Positions 1 to 6,134 are shown, counted from the first letter of the stretch. The stretch: 10,951 nt of DNA from Congregibacter sp. (GCA_013911345.1 JACETJ010000033.1:1-10951); one strand, 5' to 3'. The notes: generated by a model from the letters alone, not told the origin. Translations and numbers: made by a program.

Positions 1-1
1 A

Positions 2-871
2 CCGTATCTTGCGCTTTCGGACAAAGAGCGCGACGAGTTCTGGCTGCATATGAACGCTTGGTCTTTATCGCAGTTCCTGCACGGTGAGCAGGGGGCGCTG
101 TTGGTTGCGAGTCAGCTCTGTTCCTGCGCGCCAACATTCAATGCGAAGCTTTACGCAGCATCCCAGACATTTGACGAGGCCCGGCACGTAGAGGTCTTCA
201 ATCAATATATCCAGAAACGCATTGGATTGATGTATCCGATCAATACCCACCTGAACAGCATCATTGACAAAATCCTGACGGATCCACGATGGGATCTGAA
301 GTTCATCGGCATGCAGATTGTGATCGAGGGGCTGGCTTTATCCGCGTTTAACACGACACGCGAAACCACACCCGATCCGGTGCTAAAGGACATTGTGTAT
401 CTCGTGACGCGCGACGAGGCGCGTCACGTGACGTTCGGGGTCAATTATCTAGAGGAGTACGTGCACACGCTGACTGACGAAGAGCGCGAGGAGCGGGCGC
501 TGTTTGCGTTCGAGGCTTGTGCGATCAGTCGAGAGCGTCTGGTTGCCACAGATGTTTTTCGTCGGTTCGGCTGGGATGTAGAGGAGAGTCGTCGCAAAGT
601 GCTGGATGGGTTTGTCATGTCGACTTTCCGAAACCTGCTGTTCCAGAGAGTGGTGCCCAACCTGAAGAGAATTGGCCTGCTCACTGATAAAGTGCGCCCG
701 CGATTTGAGGAATTGGGTATTCTTGAGTACGAATCGATGGCTGATGACGGCGACATCGACTGGGCCAAGTTAGAGCGTCCCCTGGATACTTCAGAGGCGC
801 AAAGTCATGAGCAGAGTATGTTGGCGGCTTTCCATGAGGCATTCGAAGCCGAGCAGGCAGTAGCGAGTTAG
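2..871 (+). CDS. Ferritin-like diiron protein, 5' partial
   Basis: The reading frame is open to the left edge: codons from position 2 read PYLALSDKERDEFWLH straight into the ATG at 50. That ATG is therefore probably internal and the true start lies outside the window. Counting from the Met at 50, a four-helix diiron pattern is visible: E13, E43-x-x-H46 (DEARH), E93 (VIEGLAL) and E123-x-x-H126 (a second DEARH). These are the six carboxylate and histidine ligands of the ferritin/RNR-R2/AurF superfamily. Such proteins are O2-activating oxygenases, oxidases or desaturase-like enzymes; the substrate cannot be told. The C-terminal third (after residue about 150) is helical, charged and has no recognised motif. 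A gap of 86 nt separates it from the ferredoxin gene on the same strand, so the ferredoxin may supply its electrons. Diiron fold: fairly sure. Exact family (AurF-like, R2-like or other): unsure. Confidence 0.8.
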   Translation, partial: PYLALSDKERDEFWLHMNAWSLSQFLHGEQGALLVASQLCSCAPTFNAKLYAASQTFDEARHVEVFNQYIQKRIGLMYPINTHLNSIIDKILTDPRWDLKFIGMQIVIEGLALSAFNTTRETTPDPVLKDIVYLVTRDEARHVTFGVNYLEEYVHTLTDEEREERALFAFEACAISRERLVATDVFRRFGWDVEESRRKVLDGFVMSTFRNLLFQRVVPNLKRIGLLTDKVRPRFEELGILEYESMADDGDIDWAKLERPLDTSEAQSHEQSMLAAFHEAFEAEQAVAS

Positions 872-957
872 TATGGGCGGTGATAGCCTCCCCAAAGCGA
901 GATGAGGTGGGCGCACTGGCGCTTGGCAACGGTTAACCAATAAGGAAATGGCAGTTC

Positions 958-1272
958 ATGACGGTAATCACGTTTATTCAGCATGATGGCTCAGAGCGAA
1001 TGGTCGATGGTGACGCGGGTCTGTCTCTGATGGAGACGGCGCTCAAGCACGATGTGCCGGGGATCGATGCTGACTGCGGGGGAGGGGCCATCTGCGGCAC
1101 CTGCCACTGTTTTGTCGAGGTCTCCGGTGATATCCCTGCGCCTGACTCACAAGAAACCGCGATGCTGGGGCTGAGGCCTGATCGGGCAGATAACTCTCGT
1201 TTGGCCTGCCAGATCGTGGTGTCAGAGGGTATGGCGGATATCACGGTGAAGCTGCCTGAGTTTCAGATGTAG
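958..1272 (+). CDS. Adrenodoxin-type [2Fe-2S] ferredoxin
   Basis: Small soluble electron carrier of 104 residues, the usual length for bacterial P450-partner ferredoxins. The four cluster cysteines fit the vertebrate/adrenodoxin pattern C-x5-C-x2-C-xn-C: C40, C46, C49 and C84. A fifth cysteine, C51, lies just after the binding loop and is probably not a ligand. The N-terminal beta strands (TVITFIQHDGSER) and the acidic segment from D58 to D78 also fit the family. AAGGAAA at 942-948 lies upstream of the ATG. The gene sits 49 nt upstream of a CYP153-type P450, a common arrangement, so the likely job is to pass electrons from a ferredoxin reductase to that P450. The reductase is not in the window. 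The diiron protein upstream is a possible second client. Confidence 0.93.
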   Translation: MTVITFIQHDGSERMVDGDAGLSLMETALKHDVPGIDADCGGGAICGTCHCFVEVSGDIPAPDSQETAMLGLRPDRADNSRLACQIVVSEGMADITVKLPEFQM

Positions 1273-1321
1273 TATAGACTGCTTGAGTATTTGTCAGTAA
1301 GTCCATGAAAAGGTTGATTAT

Positions 1322-2581
1322 ATGAACATGCCAATGGGGGCTTCAGTGCCGGATTATCGCGGCATGCCGATCGAGGAGCTGGACGTCTCCGATCCGCGCA
1401 TGTTCCAGTATGACTATTGGCACGAGCTCTTTGCTCGACTCCGAGAGGAATGCCCGGTCCACTACCAATCTGAGAGTCCCGCTGGCCCTTTCTGGTCGGT
1501 TACCCGTTACGAGGACATCGTCGCGATCGAGCGCGATACTGAGACCTTCTCCTCGGAGCCGTCGATCGCGATCATCGATCCCGAGCCCGATATGATTTTG
1601 AAGATGTTCATTGCGATGGACCCGCCTGAGCATGATGATCAGCGCCGGGCAGTGCATCACGTGGTGGCGCCCCGCAATCTTCAGGAGTTTGAGGCGTTAA
1701 TCCGCGAGCGCACCATCGAAGTGTTGGATTCGCTCCCGGAGAATGAGCCCTTCGACTGGGTCAGGCTCGTCAGCCGCGACCTCACTACAAAAATGCTGGC
1801 GACCTTGTTTGATTACCCGTGGGAGGAGCGAAACAGCCTCACGGAATGGTCAGACATGTTTACCTCCGACGTGAGAATTACCGCCGGTGAAGGGTCGACC
1901 CGCGAGGTCATTATTGAGCACATGACAGTGTGTTTGCAGCGTTTCACCGAACTGTGGCACGAACGTAAAGATGACGGTAAAGAGGCCTTCGATCTGATAC
2001 GCATGCTGCAGGCTGATCCCAACACCGAAAATATGGTGGACGATCCGCTGACCTATATGGGCAACATCATGTTGCTGATAGTGGGTGGTAACGACACGAC
2101 GCGGAACTCGATGTCGGGAGGAGTCGTATTCCTGAATCAGTTCCCGGATGAAATGGCTAAGGTGCGGCAGAACCCGGATCTCATACCGTCCATGGTCTCA
2201 GAAATTATTCGTTATCAGACGCCACTGCCGCATATGCGCAGAACCACTACCCGTGACGTGGAGCTCAATGGCCAGAAAATTGCCAAAGGCGAGAAAGTAG
2301 TGCTCTGGTTTGTGTCTGGCAACTACGATGATGCAGTGATTGAGCGGCCGAAAGACTTTTGGATTGACCGGCCCAGTGTGCGAAATCATCTTTCCTTTGG
2401 TGCCGGTATCCACCGCTGCATGGGTAATCGTCTGGCCGAAATGCAATTGCGAATCCTGTGGGAGGAGGCATTGCAGCGCTTTGAGACGATTGAGGTCGTC
2501 GGTGATCCAAAACGAACTTGTAATCTCTTCATCAGAGGTTTTACCGAGCTACCCGTCAAGGTCACGCGATTTCGGCCCTGA
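1322..2581 (+). CDS. Cytochrome P450, CYP153-like (alkane/terminal hydroxylase type)
   Basis: A complete 419-residue soluble bacterial P450. Landmarks are the I-helix oxygen-activation motif G255-G-N-D-T-T260, the K-helix E294-x-x-R297, and the haem loop F359-G-A-G-I-H-R-C366-M-G with Cys366 as thiolate ligand. Several stretches match what I recall of the CYP153 family: MFIAMDPPEHD near residue 95, LLIVGGNDTTRNSM, EIIRYQTPLPHMRRT, and HLSFGAGIHRCMGNRLAEMQ followed by LRILWEE. CYP153 enzymes hydroxylate the terminal carbon of medium-chain alkanes, fatty acids and some cyclic or terpenoid substrates, using a [2Fe-2S] ferredoxin and a reductase. The haem loop has Ala361 where I recall Phe in many CYP153s (SFGFGIH), a small difference near the haem. 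AAAAGG at 1308-1313 is the ribosome site, 8 nt before the ATG. The actual substrate is unknown. Confidence 0.9.
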   Translation: MNMPMGASVPDYRGMPIEELDVSDPRMFQYDYWHELFARLREECPVHYQSESPAGPFWSVTRYEDIVAIERDTETFSSEPSIAIIDPEPDMILKMFIAMDPPEHDDQRRAVHHVVAPRNLQEFEALIRERTIEVLDSLPENEPFDWVRLVSRDLTTKMLATLFDYPWEERNSLTEWSDMFTSDVRITAGEGSTREVIIEHMTVCLQRFTELWHERKDDGKEAFDLIRMLQADPNTENMVDDPLTYMGNIMLLIVGGNDTTRNSMSGGVVFLNQFPDEMAKVRQNPDLIPSMVSEIIRYQTPLPHMRRTTTRDVELNGQKIAKGEKVVLWFVSGNYDDAVIERPKDFWIDRPSVRNHLSFGAGIHRCMGNRLAEMQLRILWEEALQRFETIEVVGDPKRTCNLFIRGFTELPVKVTRFRP

Positions 2582-2590
2582 TTTCTCCAG

Positions 2591-2613
2591 GGGCGACTCC
2601 GCGATCTTCGCCC
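2591..2613 (+). repeat. Inverted repeat after the P450 gene
   Basis: GGGCGA (2591-2596) and TCGCCC (2608-2613) are perfect 6-bp complements around an 11-nt loop, 9 nt after the P450 stop. No T-run follows, so it is not a canonical intrinsic terminator. It could be a weak pause or 3'-end stabilising hairpin, or chance. Confidence 0.3.
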
Positions 2614-2658
2614 GGTCAGTGATGAAATTCCCAGTCTCAGCTACATTGTCTGCTTTGA

Positions 2659-3411
2659 ATGTCATCAGAAACCGCTAGGTCTTTCATCGCCGCAGGTATC
2701 GATGGTTGCCGAGGTGGTTGGGTCTGCGCAGGCTGGGACGGTGAGCGCTGGACGCTGCAATGCCAACCGGACTTAGAATCGATCGTTCCGCTGCTCAAGC
2801 CACACGCCACTGTCTGTATCGATATCCCCATAGGGCTTTCCGGAGACGGCTTTAGGGCCTGTGATCAGGCTGCGAGGCAGTTGCTCGGTAAGCGCAGTAG
2901 CAGTGTGTTCCCCGTGCCACCGCGGTTGGCACTGGCATCGCGGTCGTATGAGGAGATCAATCGCGCGAGTAAAGCCCGCTGCGGTAAAGGCGTGAGCAAA
3001 CAGGCATTTTATCTGCTGCCCAAGATTCGGGAGGCCGAAGCGTTGTTGAGGTCATCCCGTCATCACGGTTTGGACTGGCTGGAAACACATCCTGAGCTGT
3101 GCTTCAGCGGTCTGAATAACGGCGTGCCGATGGAAGAAAACAAGAAAACAGACGCCGGTTATCGCGAGCGACGACGAGCAATGGCCCGCCATATTCCGGT
3201 TCAGACCGTTGACCGATTGCTACGCAACTTGATGACGTCTGTGCCCCGCGCGAAGTGTGCAAGAGACGATATGATGGACGCGCTGGTTTGCGGTGTGGTG
3301 GCGCGTTTTGATGCGTCAGGGCGAGGCTGCCTGCCTCAAGGTGAGCAAGCGTTTGATGAGTTAGGGCTGCCTATGCGCATTTGTTATCCATTACCAAACG
3401 CATCCTGTTGA
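2659..3411 (+). CDS. DUF429 family protein (predicted RNase H-fold nuclease)
   Basis: A 250-residue protein with the hallmarks of the DUF429 family, which structure-based classification places in the RNase H-like fold. The N-terminal strand GIDGCRGGW carries D15. A second acidic strand VCIDIPIGL carries D55. Then come FPVPPR near residue 95, ETHPELCF in the middle, and the C-terminal helix motif ARDDMMDALVCG with D203, D204 and D207. The spaced Asp residues would be metal ligands if it is a nuclease; no activity is established for the family as far as I know. The start is uncertain: ATG at 2659 has only weak purines upstream, but no better in-frame start was found. The gene lies 77 nt after the P450 and 8 nt before the PepSY gene, so it may be co-transcribed with either. 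Nothing links its function to oxygenation or metals. Confidence 0.82.
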   Translation: MSSETARSFIAAGIDGCRGGWVCAGWDGERWTLQCQPDLESIVPLLKPHATVCIDIPIGLSGDGFRACDQAARQLLGKRSSSVFPVPPRLALASRSYEEINRASKARCGKGVSKQAFYLLPKIREAEALLRSSRHHGLDWLETHPELCFSGLNNGVPMEENKKTDAGYRERRRAMARHIPVQTVDRLLRNLMTSVPRAKCARDDMMDALVCGVVARFDASGRGCLPQGEQAFDELGLPMRICYPLPNASC

Positions 3412-3419
3412 GATGAGCG

Positions 3420-4121
3420 ATGTCTGAGGCGATCAACCACAATCCGCTGCGAAAGCAGCGCCGGCTTAGGAGATGGCATCGTGCCGTGGCGCTTGTAACG
3501 TCATGTCAGCTGTTGCTCTGGACCCTGAGTGGCCTGTATTTCGCGTTCATTGATATCGAATATGTGCGCGGCCACCAGTTCAAGCGCAGTCTTCCGGCCT
3601 CTCAGCTGGATCTATCCCGTTTAGAGGCTAATCTGATATCGGCGAACAAGGTGGTGATCCGCGAGCGCCGGGCGGGCGAGCTCATTCTGGGTGTGCATAC
3701 GGTTGAAGGAGTTGAGTGGCTGGACGAGCGGGGCGTGCCCATCACTGCGCTGAGCGGGGAGCAAGCGTTGACGCTTGGCAACGAGAGAACGGTCATAAAA
3801 CCTGATCAATTCGAGTGGATCGATGCCGATCTTCCCGGCAGCGAGTATCGTGGCGCGCCCTTGCCGCTATGGCGACTATGGAGAGCGGACGATCCTGATC
3901 GAGTTGCCTATGTCGACGCCATGTCTGGCGAGGTGAGGGTGGTGCGGCATGATGCATGGCGCTGGTGGGATTTCCTATGGTCGCTGCACATCATGAGCTA
4001 CGAGGATCGAGATACGATTGGTACTTGGCTGCTTAGAGTTTTTTCCCTGCTCGCTCTTGCAACCGCGGTGTTGGGGCTATGGTTGTTCCTTCACACTCGC
4101 GCCCGTCGACCTCGTCAGTAG
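3420..4121 (+). CDS. PepSY-type two-helix membrane protein
   Basis: A 233-residue predicted inner-membrane protein. A basic N-terminus (RKQRRLRRWHR, residues 11-21) precedes a first membrane helix at about 22-43 (AVALVTSCQLLLWTLSGLYF). A periplasmic domain of about 160 residues follows, including the PepSY-like segment VAYVDAMSGEVRVVRHDAWR. A second helix lies at about 204-227, ending in a basic tail. The RxWH start, the LSGLYF helix and the WDFLWSLHIM segment near the second helix are typical of PepSY-associated membrane proteins. Some of these accompany iron, haem or metal uptake or reductive systems. The ATG begins 8 nt after the DUF429 stop, suggesting co-transcription. Its 3' end overlaps by 7 nt the end of the oppositely oriented MerT-like gene, so it is not in the metal operon although adjacent to it. 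Function unknown. Confidence 0.75.
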   Translation: MSEAINHNPLRKQRRLRRWHRAVALVTSCQLLLWTLSGLYFAFIDIEYVRGHQFKRSLPASQLDLSRLEANLISANKVVIRERRAGELILGVHTVEGVEWLDERGVPITALSGEQALTLGNERTVIKPDQFEWIDADLPGSEYRGAPLPLWRLWRADDPDRVAYVDAMSGEVRVVRHDAWRWWDFLWSLHIMSYEDRDTIGTWLLRVFSLLALATAVLGLWLFLHTRARRPRQ

Positions 4122-4495
4122 AATATCCGCACCCAGACGTAGGCGAAGAATAGGCCTGTGAGGTATGCCACCCAAGCGAGAGATAGCAACCATACATTGA
4201 CTCGGCGCAGTCGTGCACAGGCGGCGGCCTTGATTGGCTCAACGGGGCAAGGTGCATGACGTTGTTGCCACCAGAGCAGGGTGCTGGCTGCCATCAGTCC
4301 GCCCGATAGGGCGAACAGGATATTTTTGTGTGCTGACAGCCACATGATTCCGGGTATCGCAGCGGTGAGCCCCGCCATTACCGCACCCGCGCCGATCGAG
4401 ATCAGCAGAGCGGGCAGCGCACAGCACAGTAGGGTCGAAGCGCTGCCGAAAAGCGCCAGAGAGGGCGCAATGCTATCCCGCCAATCACCCCTCAC
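4115..4495 (-). CDS. MerT-like small membrane metal transporter
   Basis: A 126-residue protein with three predicted helices: about 13-46, 59-76 and 101-124. It resembles mercuric transporter MerT in size, in a vicinal cysteine pair in the first helix (C24-C25, in LLCCALPALL), in two cysteines in the loop between helices 2 and 3 (C83 and C93), and in an aromatic C-terminus (RIFY). In MerT the paired cysteines take metal from the periplasmic protein and pass it to the loop cysteines. By analogy this protein may move a thiophilic metal across the inner membrane; direction and metal are inferred, not shown. It starts at GTG (4495), whose GTGA overlaps the stop of the upstream HMA-like gene, so translation is probably coupled. 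It is the last gene of the csoR cassette. No merA, merP or merR is present nearby, so it may not be a mercury gene. Confidence 0.68.
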   Translation of the reverse strand: MRGDWRDSIAPSLALFGSASTLLCCALPALLISIGAGAVMAGLTAAIPGIMWLSAHKNILFALSGGLMAASTLLWWQQRHAPCPVEPIKAAACARLRRVNVWLLSLAWVAYLTGLFFAYVWVRIFY

Positions 4496-4974
4496 GATGC
4501 TATGCCTAGTGCCTCACCACCGCGGCGAACATCAGCGATTCGGTAACCCGCTTGAATGGCAAGCTCGGCGATGGTCTGGTCACTGAGAGAGGCGCCCGGC
4601 ACCAGCACCAAGCTGAGTGCTTTGGTGTCTAGGTCGACATAGATCGCAGCGACCTCCTCTCTCTTACCGAAGATTTTATTCATGGCCAGCGCACAAAAAT
4701 CACATACGACCCCCAATACATCTGCCACGATGGGTTCCCCGCCTTGGGCTAGCGCTGATTCAATATCTTCGGTACGGGTTAGAGCGGGTCCGCTAGTGGC
4801 GTCATGGCCGTCGTGGGCGGTATGACCTGAGTCAGTCTCTTGGTGAGAGTGATCATGATGTTCATGCATGTCCTGCGCTGCATGAGTGTCGTGGTCGTGG
4901 TGCTCCTGGGCATTGGCGGCAACGCCGAGGCATAACGCAGTGGTTATTGCGATGGTTTTCATAGGAAGAGTCAT
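4492..4974 (-). CDS. Exported His-rich metal-binding protein with HMA-like CxxC domain
   Basis: A 160-residue protein when started at ATG 4974. A signal peptide (MKTIAITTALCLGVAANA) with an A-N-A signal peptidase I site after residue 22 predicts a periplasmic location. The mature N-terminus is a His/Asp-rich stretch with 12 histidines between residues 25 and 57, suited to Cu, Zn, Ni or Co binding. The C-terminal domain (about 80-150) looks like a divergent heavy-metal-associated fold: C91-D-F-C94 in the first loop, a central beta strand (AAIYVDLDTKALSLVLV) and the ending AELAIQAGYRIADV, as in MerP/CopZ-like domains. It would collect metal in the periplasm and could hand it to the MerT-like protein, whose start overlaps its stop by 4 nt. 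The combination of His-rich tail and CxxC domain is unusual. An upstream GTG at 4980 is in frame but too close to the Shine-Dalgarno. Confidence 0.75.
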   Translation of the reverse strand: MTLPMKTIAITTALCLGVAANAQEHHDHDTHAAQDMHEHHDHSHQETDSGHTAHDGHDATSGPALTRTEDIESALAQGGEPIVADVLGVVCDFCALAMNKIFGKREEVAAIYVDLDTKALSLVLVPGASLSDQTIAELAIQAGYRIADVRRGGEALGIAS

Positions 4975-4981
4975 TATCACG

Positions 4982-4986
4982 CTCCT
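4982..4986 (-). promoter_or_regulatory. Shine-Dalgarno deciding the HMA-like start
   Basis: On the minus strand AGGAG (4986 to 4982) is followed by 7 nt and then ATG at 4974, ideal spacing. The in-frame GTG at 4980 lies only 1 nt after it, so ATG 4974 is the better start. The site sits between the barrel-gene stop (4989) and the new start, within a 14-nt gap. Confidence 0.7.
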
Positions 4987-4988
4987 TT

Positions 4989-5633
4989 TTAAAAGCGGAA
5001 AGTAAAGTTAAACAGCGGTTGGTTAGCAGTGAGGTTGTAGCCGGCCTCCACAAGCAGTGGCCCCTTGAAAAAGCGTATTAAAGGGGTAGCTGTCACTGAG
5101 TCTGGATCGGAGGGGCGATGGTCTATCTCCAGCATCAGCCAGGTATGAAGATCACCGCTATCACCTTCATACGGCGCAAAACCGGCGCGGAATGCCTGCA
5201 TGAATTGGCTGGCATAGTCACCGGCTTCCAGATAGCGGTTCCGATATCCGACAAAAAGGGAGCGTGTCTCCCAGTCAGCCATGACGCCCCCGTAGATCGC
5301 CATCTGATCCGATCCCGAGTTGTTGTTGATGCCGGACGCCATCCCGACGCCTCCGTGGAGGTAAAGATTGCCCTGATAGTTCGCTCCGAACCATCTCTTC
5401 GCCAACAGCGTGGGATGAACGCTATAGATTGCAAAATCTGAGTCGCGATTGACCTCAGTCTTGAGGCCCAATGACATGTTCGGGGATGGCGTGTAGTGCA
5501 CGAGCGCAGAGCTCGATTGCCGGTCGGATTCTCCGATCACGGTCCAGCCGCCGGTGTAAGAGACCGGACGACCGTTCGCCGCCGATGCTATCAAGCTTAG
5601 GATTATTAATAGTCCCGTTCGCACTGGTTTCAC
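4989..5633 (-). CDS. Putative outer-membrane beta-barrel protein of the metal cassette
   Basis: A 214-residue protein that I do not recognise as a named family. The N-terminus is a signal peptide (KPVRTGLLIILSLIASAANG) with likely cleavage near residue 21. The mature part alternates polar and hydrophobic residues in short strands rich in Tyr, Trp, Gly and Asn (for example GNLYLHGGVGMASG and SLFVGYRNRYLEAGDY). It ends in FNFTFRF, a C-terminal phenylalanine as required for BAM-assembled outer-membrane proteins. The length would allow a small barrel of about 8-10 strands. It starts at GTG 5633 overlapping the csoR stop as GTGA, with AGGAA seven nt upstream. Being between the sensor and the periplasmic metal protein, it may act in metal passage, sensing or envelope protection. 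Its function is unknown, and a soluble beta-sandwich is the alternative. Confidence 0.65.
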   Translation of the reverse strand: MKPVRTGLLIILSLIASAANGRPVSYTGGWTVIGESDRQSSSALVHYTPSPNMSLGLKTEVNRDSDFAIYSVHPTLLAKRWFGANYQGNLYLHGGVGMASGINNNSGSDQMAIYGGVMADWETRSLFVGYRNRYLEAGDYASQFMQAFRAGFAPYEGDSGDLHTWLMLEIDHRPSDPDSVTATPLIRFFKGPLLVEAGYNLTANQPLFNFTFRF

Positions 5634-5905
5634 TTTTTCTTTCCTGTGAGGATGGAGACCAGCTCAGTTACCTTTTCCCTGCGTTCACTTGTTTCGCCGG
5701 CCTCGAGCGCATGTTGCACGCAAGTATCAACATGGTCATCGATAATCAGCGTTTCCAGGCTGGCCAACGCTGAGCCCGCGGCTTGAACCTGTCGCACGAC
5801 ATCGACGCAGTAGCGATCATCGGACACCATCTTGCGTACCGCCCTGATTTGGCCCTCTATGCGCGCCAGCCGGGCATCCGCTTTGCGCTGCGTTTCATCT
5901 CTCAT
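5630..5905 (-). CDS. csoR: CsoR/RcnR (DUF156) family metal-sensing repressor, Cu(I)-type ligands
   Basis: A 91-residue all-helical repressor of the CsoR/RcnR family. The N-terminal helix (ARLARIEGQIRAVRKMV, residues 11-27) is the family signature. Metal ligands follow the CsoR Cys-His-Cys pattern: C33, H58 (IIDDHVDTC) and C62, with the same spacing as the Cu(I) site of Mycobacterium tuberculosis CsoR (C36, H61, C65). RcnR-type Ni/Co sensors have additional histidines instead. In this family metal binding releases the DNA. AGGAAA at 5913-5918 lies 7 nt before the ATG. It is the first gene of a four-gene minus-strand cassette, with two candidate operators directly upstream, so autorepression of the whole unit is likely. 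A thiol or persulfide sensor (CstR-like) is an alternative, but the conserved His argues for copper. Confidence 0.92.
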   Translation of the reverse strand: MRDETQRKADARLARIEGQIRAVRKMVSDDRYCVDVVRQVQAAGSALASLETLIIDDHVDTCVQHALEAGETSERREKVTELVSILTGKKK

Positions 5906-5932
5906 TGATCGATTTCCTGATCCATTGGGCTG

Positions 5933-5949
5933 ATACCCCCGGGGGGTAT
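5933..5949 (-). promoter_or_regulatory. Candidate CsoR operator 1 (downstream of the -10)
   Basis: A 17-bp pseudo-palindrome, ATACCCCCGGGGGGTAT on the plus strand: AT-rich ATA/TAT ends around C and G tracts, as in known CsoR-family operators. It lies about 15 bp downstream of the -10 and 27 bp upstream of the csoR ATG, where bound repressor would block early elongation or initiation. Confidence 0.75.
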
Positions 5950-5963
5950 TGTGTGTGGCGCTC

Positions 5964-5992
5964 AGTATACCCCCCTAGGGTATGTCGGTAAA
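5964..5992 (-). promoter_or_regulatory. Sigma70-type promoter of the csoR cassette
   Basis: On the minus strand TTTACC (5992-5987) and TATACT (5969-5964) are separated by exactly 17 nt. The -10 differs from TATAAT at one base, while the -35 matches TTGACA at four. The spacer contains most of operator 2, so repressor and RNA polymerase would compete. Transcription would begin near 5957 and read csoR and the three genes behind it. Confidence 0.65.
5967..5983 (-). promoter_or_regulatory. Candidate CsoR operator 2 (in the promoter spacer)
   Basis: A second 17-bp element, ATACCCCCCTAGGGTAT on the plus strand, has the same ATAC...GTAT ends and C/G tracts as operator 1. The centres of the two elements are 34 bp apart. 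It covers the -35/-10 spacer and the first three bases of the -10 of the csoR promoter. Confidence 0.75.
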
Positions 5993-6018
5993 TGGTTGCC
6001 GGACTATGTCGGATTCTT

Positions 6019-6032
6019 AGGAGCCAGCTCCT
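6019..6032. repeat. Short perfect inverted repeat in the thioesterase leader
   Basis: AGGAGC-CA-GCTCCT is a 14-bp perfect palindrome around a 2-nt centre, about 110 bp upstream of the thioesterase ATG. It may be a protein-binding site; the 2-nt centre is too tight for an RNA hairpin without opening the stem. No regulator can be named. Confidence 0.3.
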
Positions 6033-6128
6033 GCTAGCCTGACGGAGGAGGGTGCTCGCAGATCGACCTAGGCAAGGGGCCCGACAGCTAATCCCCGGCG
6101 TGTTTTGGCGCGTATAGCGTGCAGGCTT

Positions 6129-6134
6129 GAGGAG
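6129..6134 (+). promoter_or_regulatory. Shine-Dalgarno deciding the thioesterase start
   Basis: GAGGAG is followed by 7 nt and ATG 6142. An in-frame TTG at 6127 would place this ribosome site inside the coding sequence, so ATG 6142 is preferred. Confidence 0.8.

Noticed and set aside
2591..2613. Rho-independent terminator after the P450 gene
   Set aside because: A 6-bp stem with an 11-nt loop exists, but no T-run follows, so it was listed only as an inverted repeat.
4281..4586. Plus-strand open frame opposite the MerT-like and HMA-like genes
   Set aside because: It is the shadow of two well-supported minus-strand genes and has no motif of its own.
4115..4974. Mercury resistance (mer) operon
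   Set aside because: The MerT-like and CxxC proteins are suggestive, but there is no merA or merR, the periplasmic protein is not a normal MerP, and the regulator is CsoR-type.
5118..5441. Plus-strand open frame inside the barrel gene
   Set aside because: Opposite strand of a gene with a signal peptide and a C-terminal Phe; no ribosome site or family pattern.
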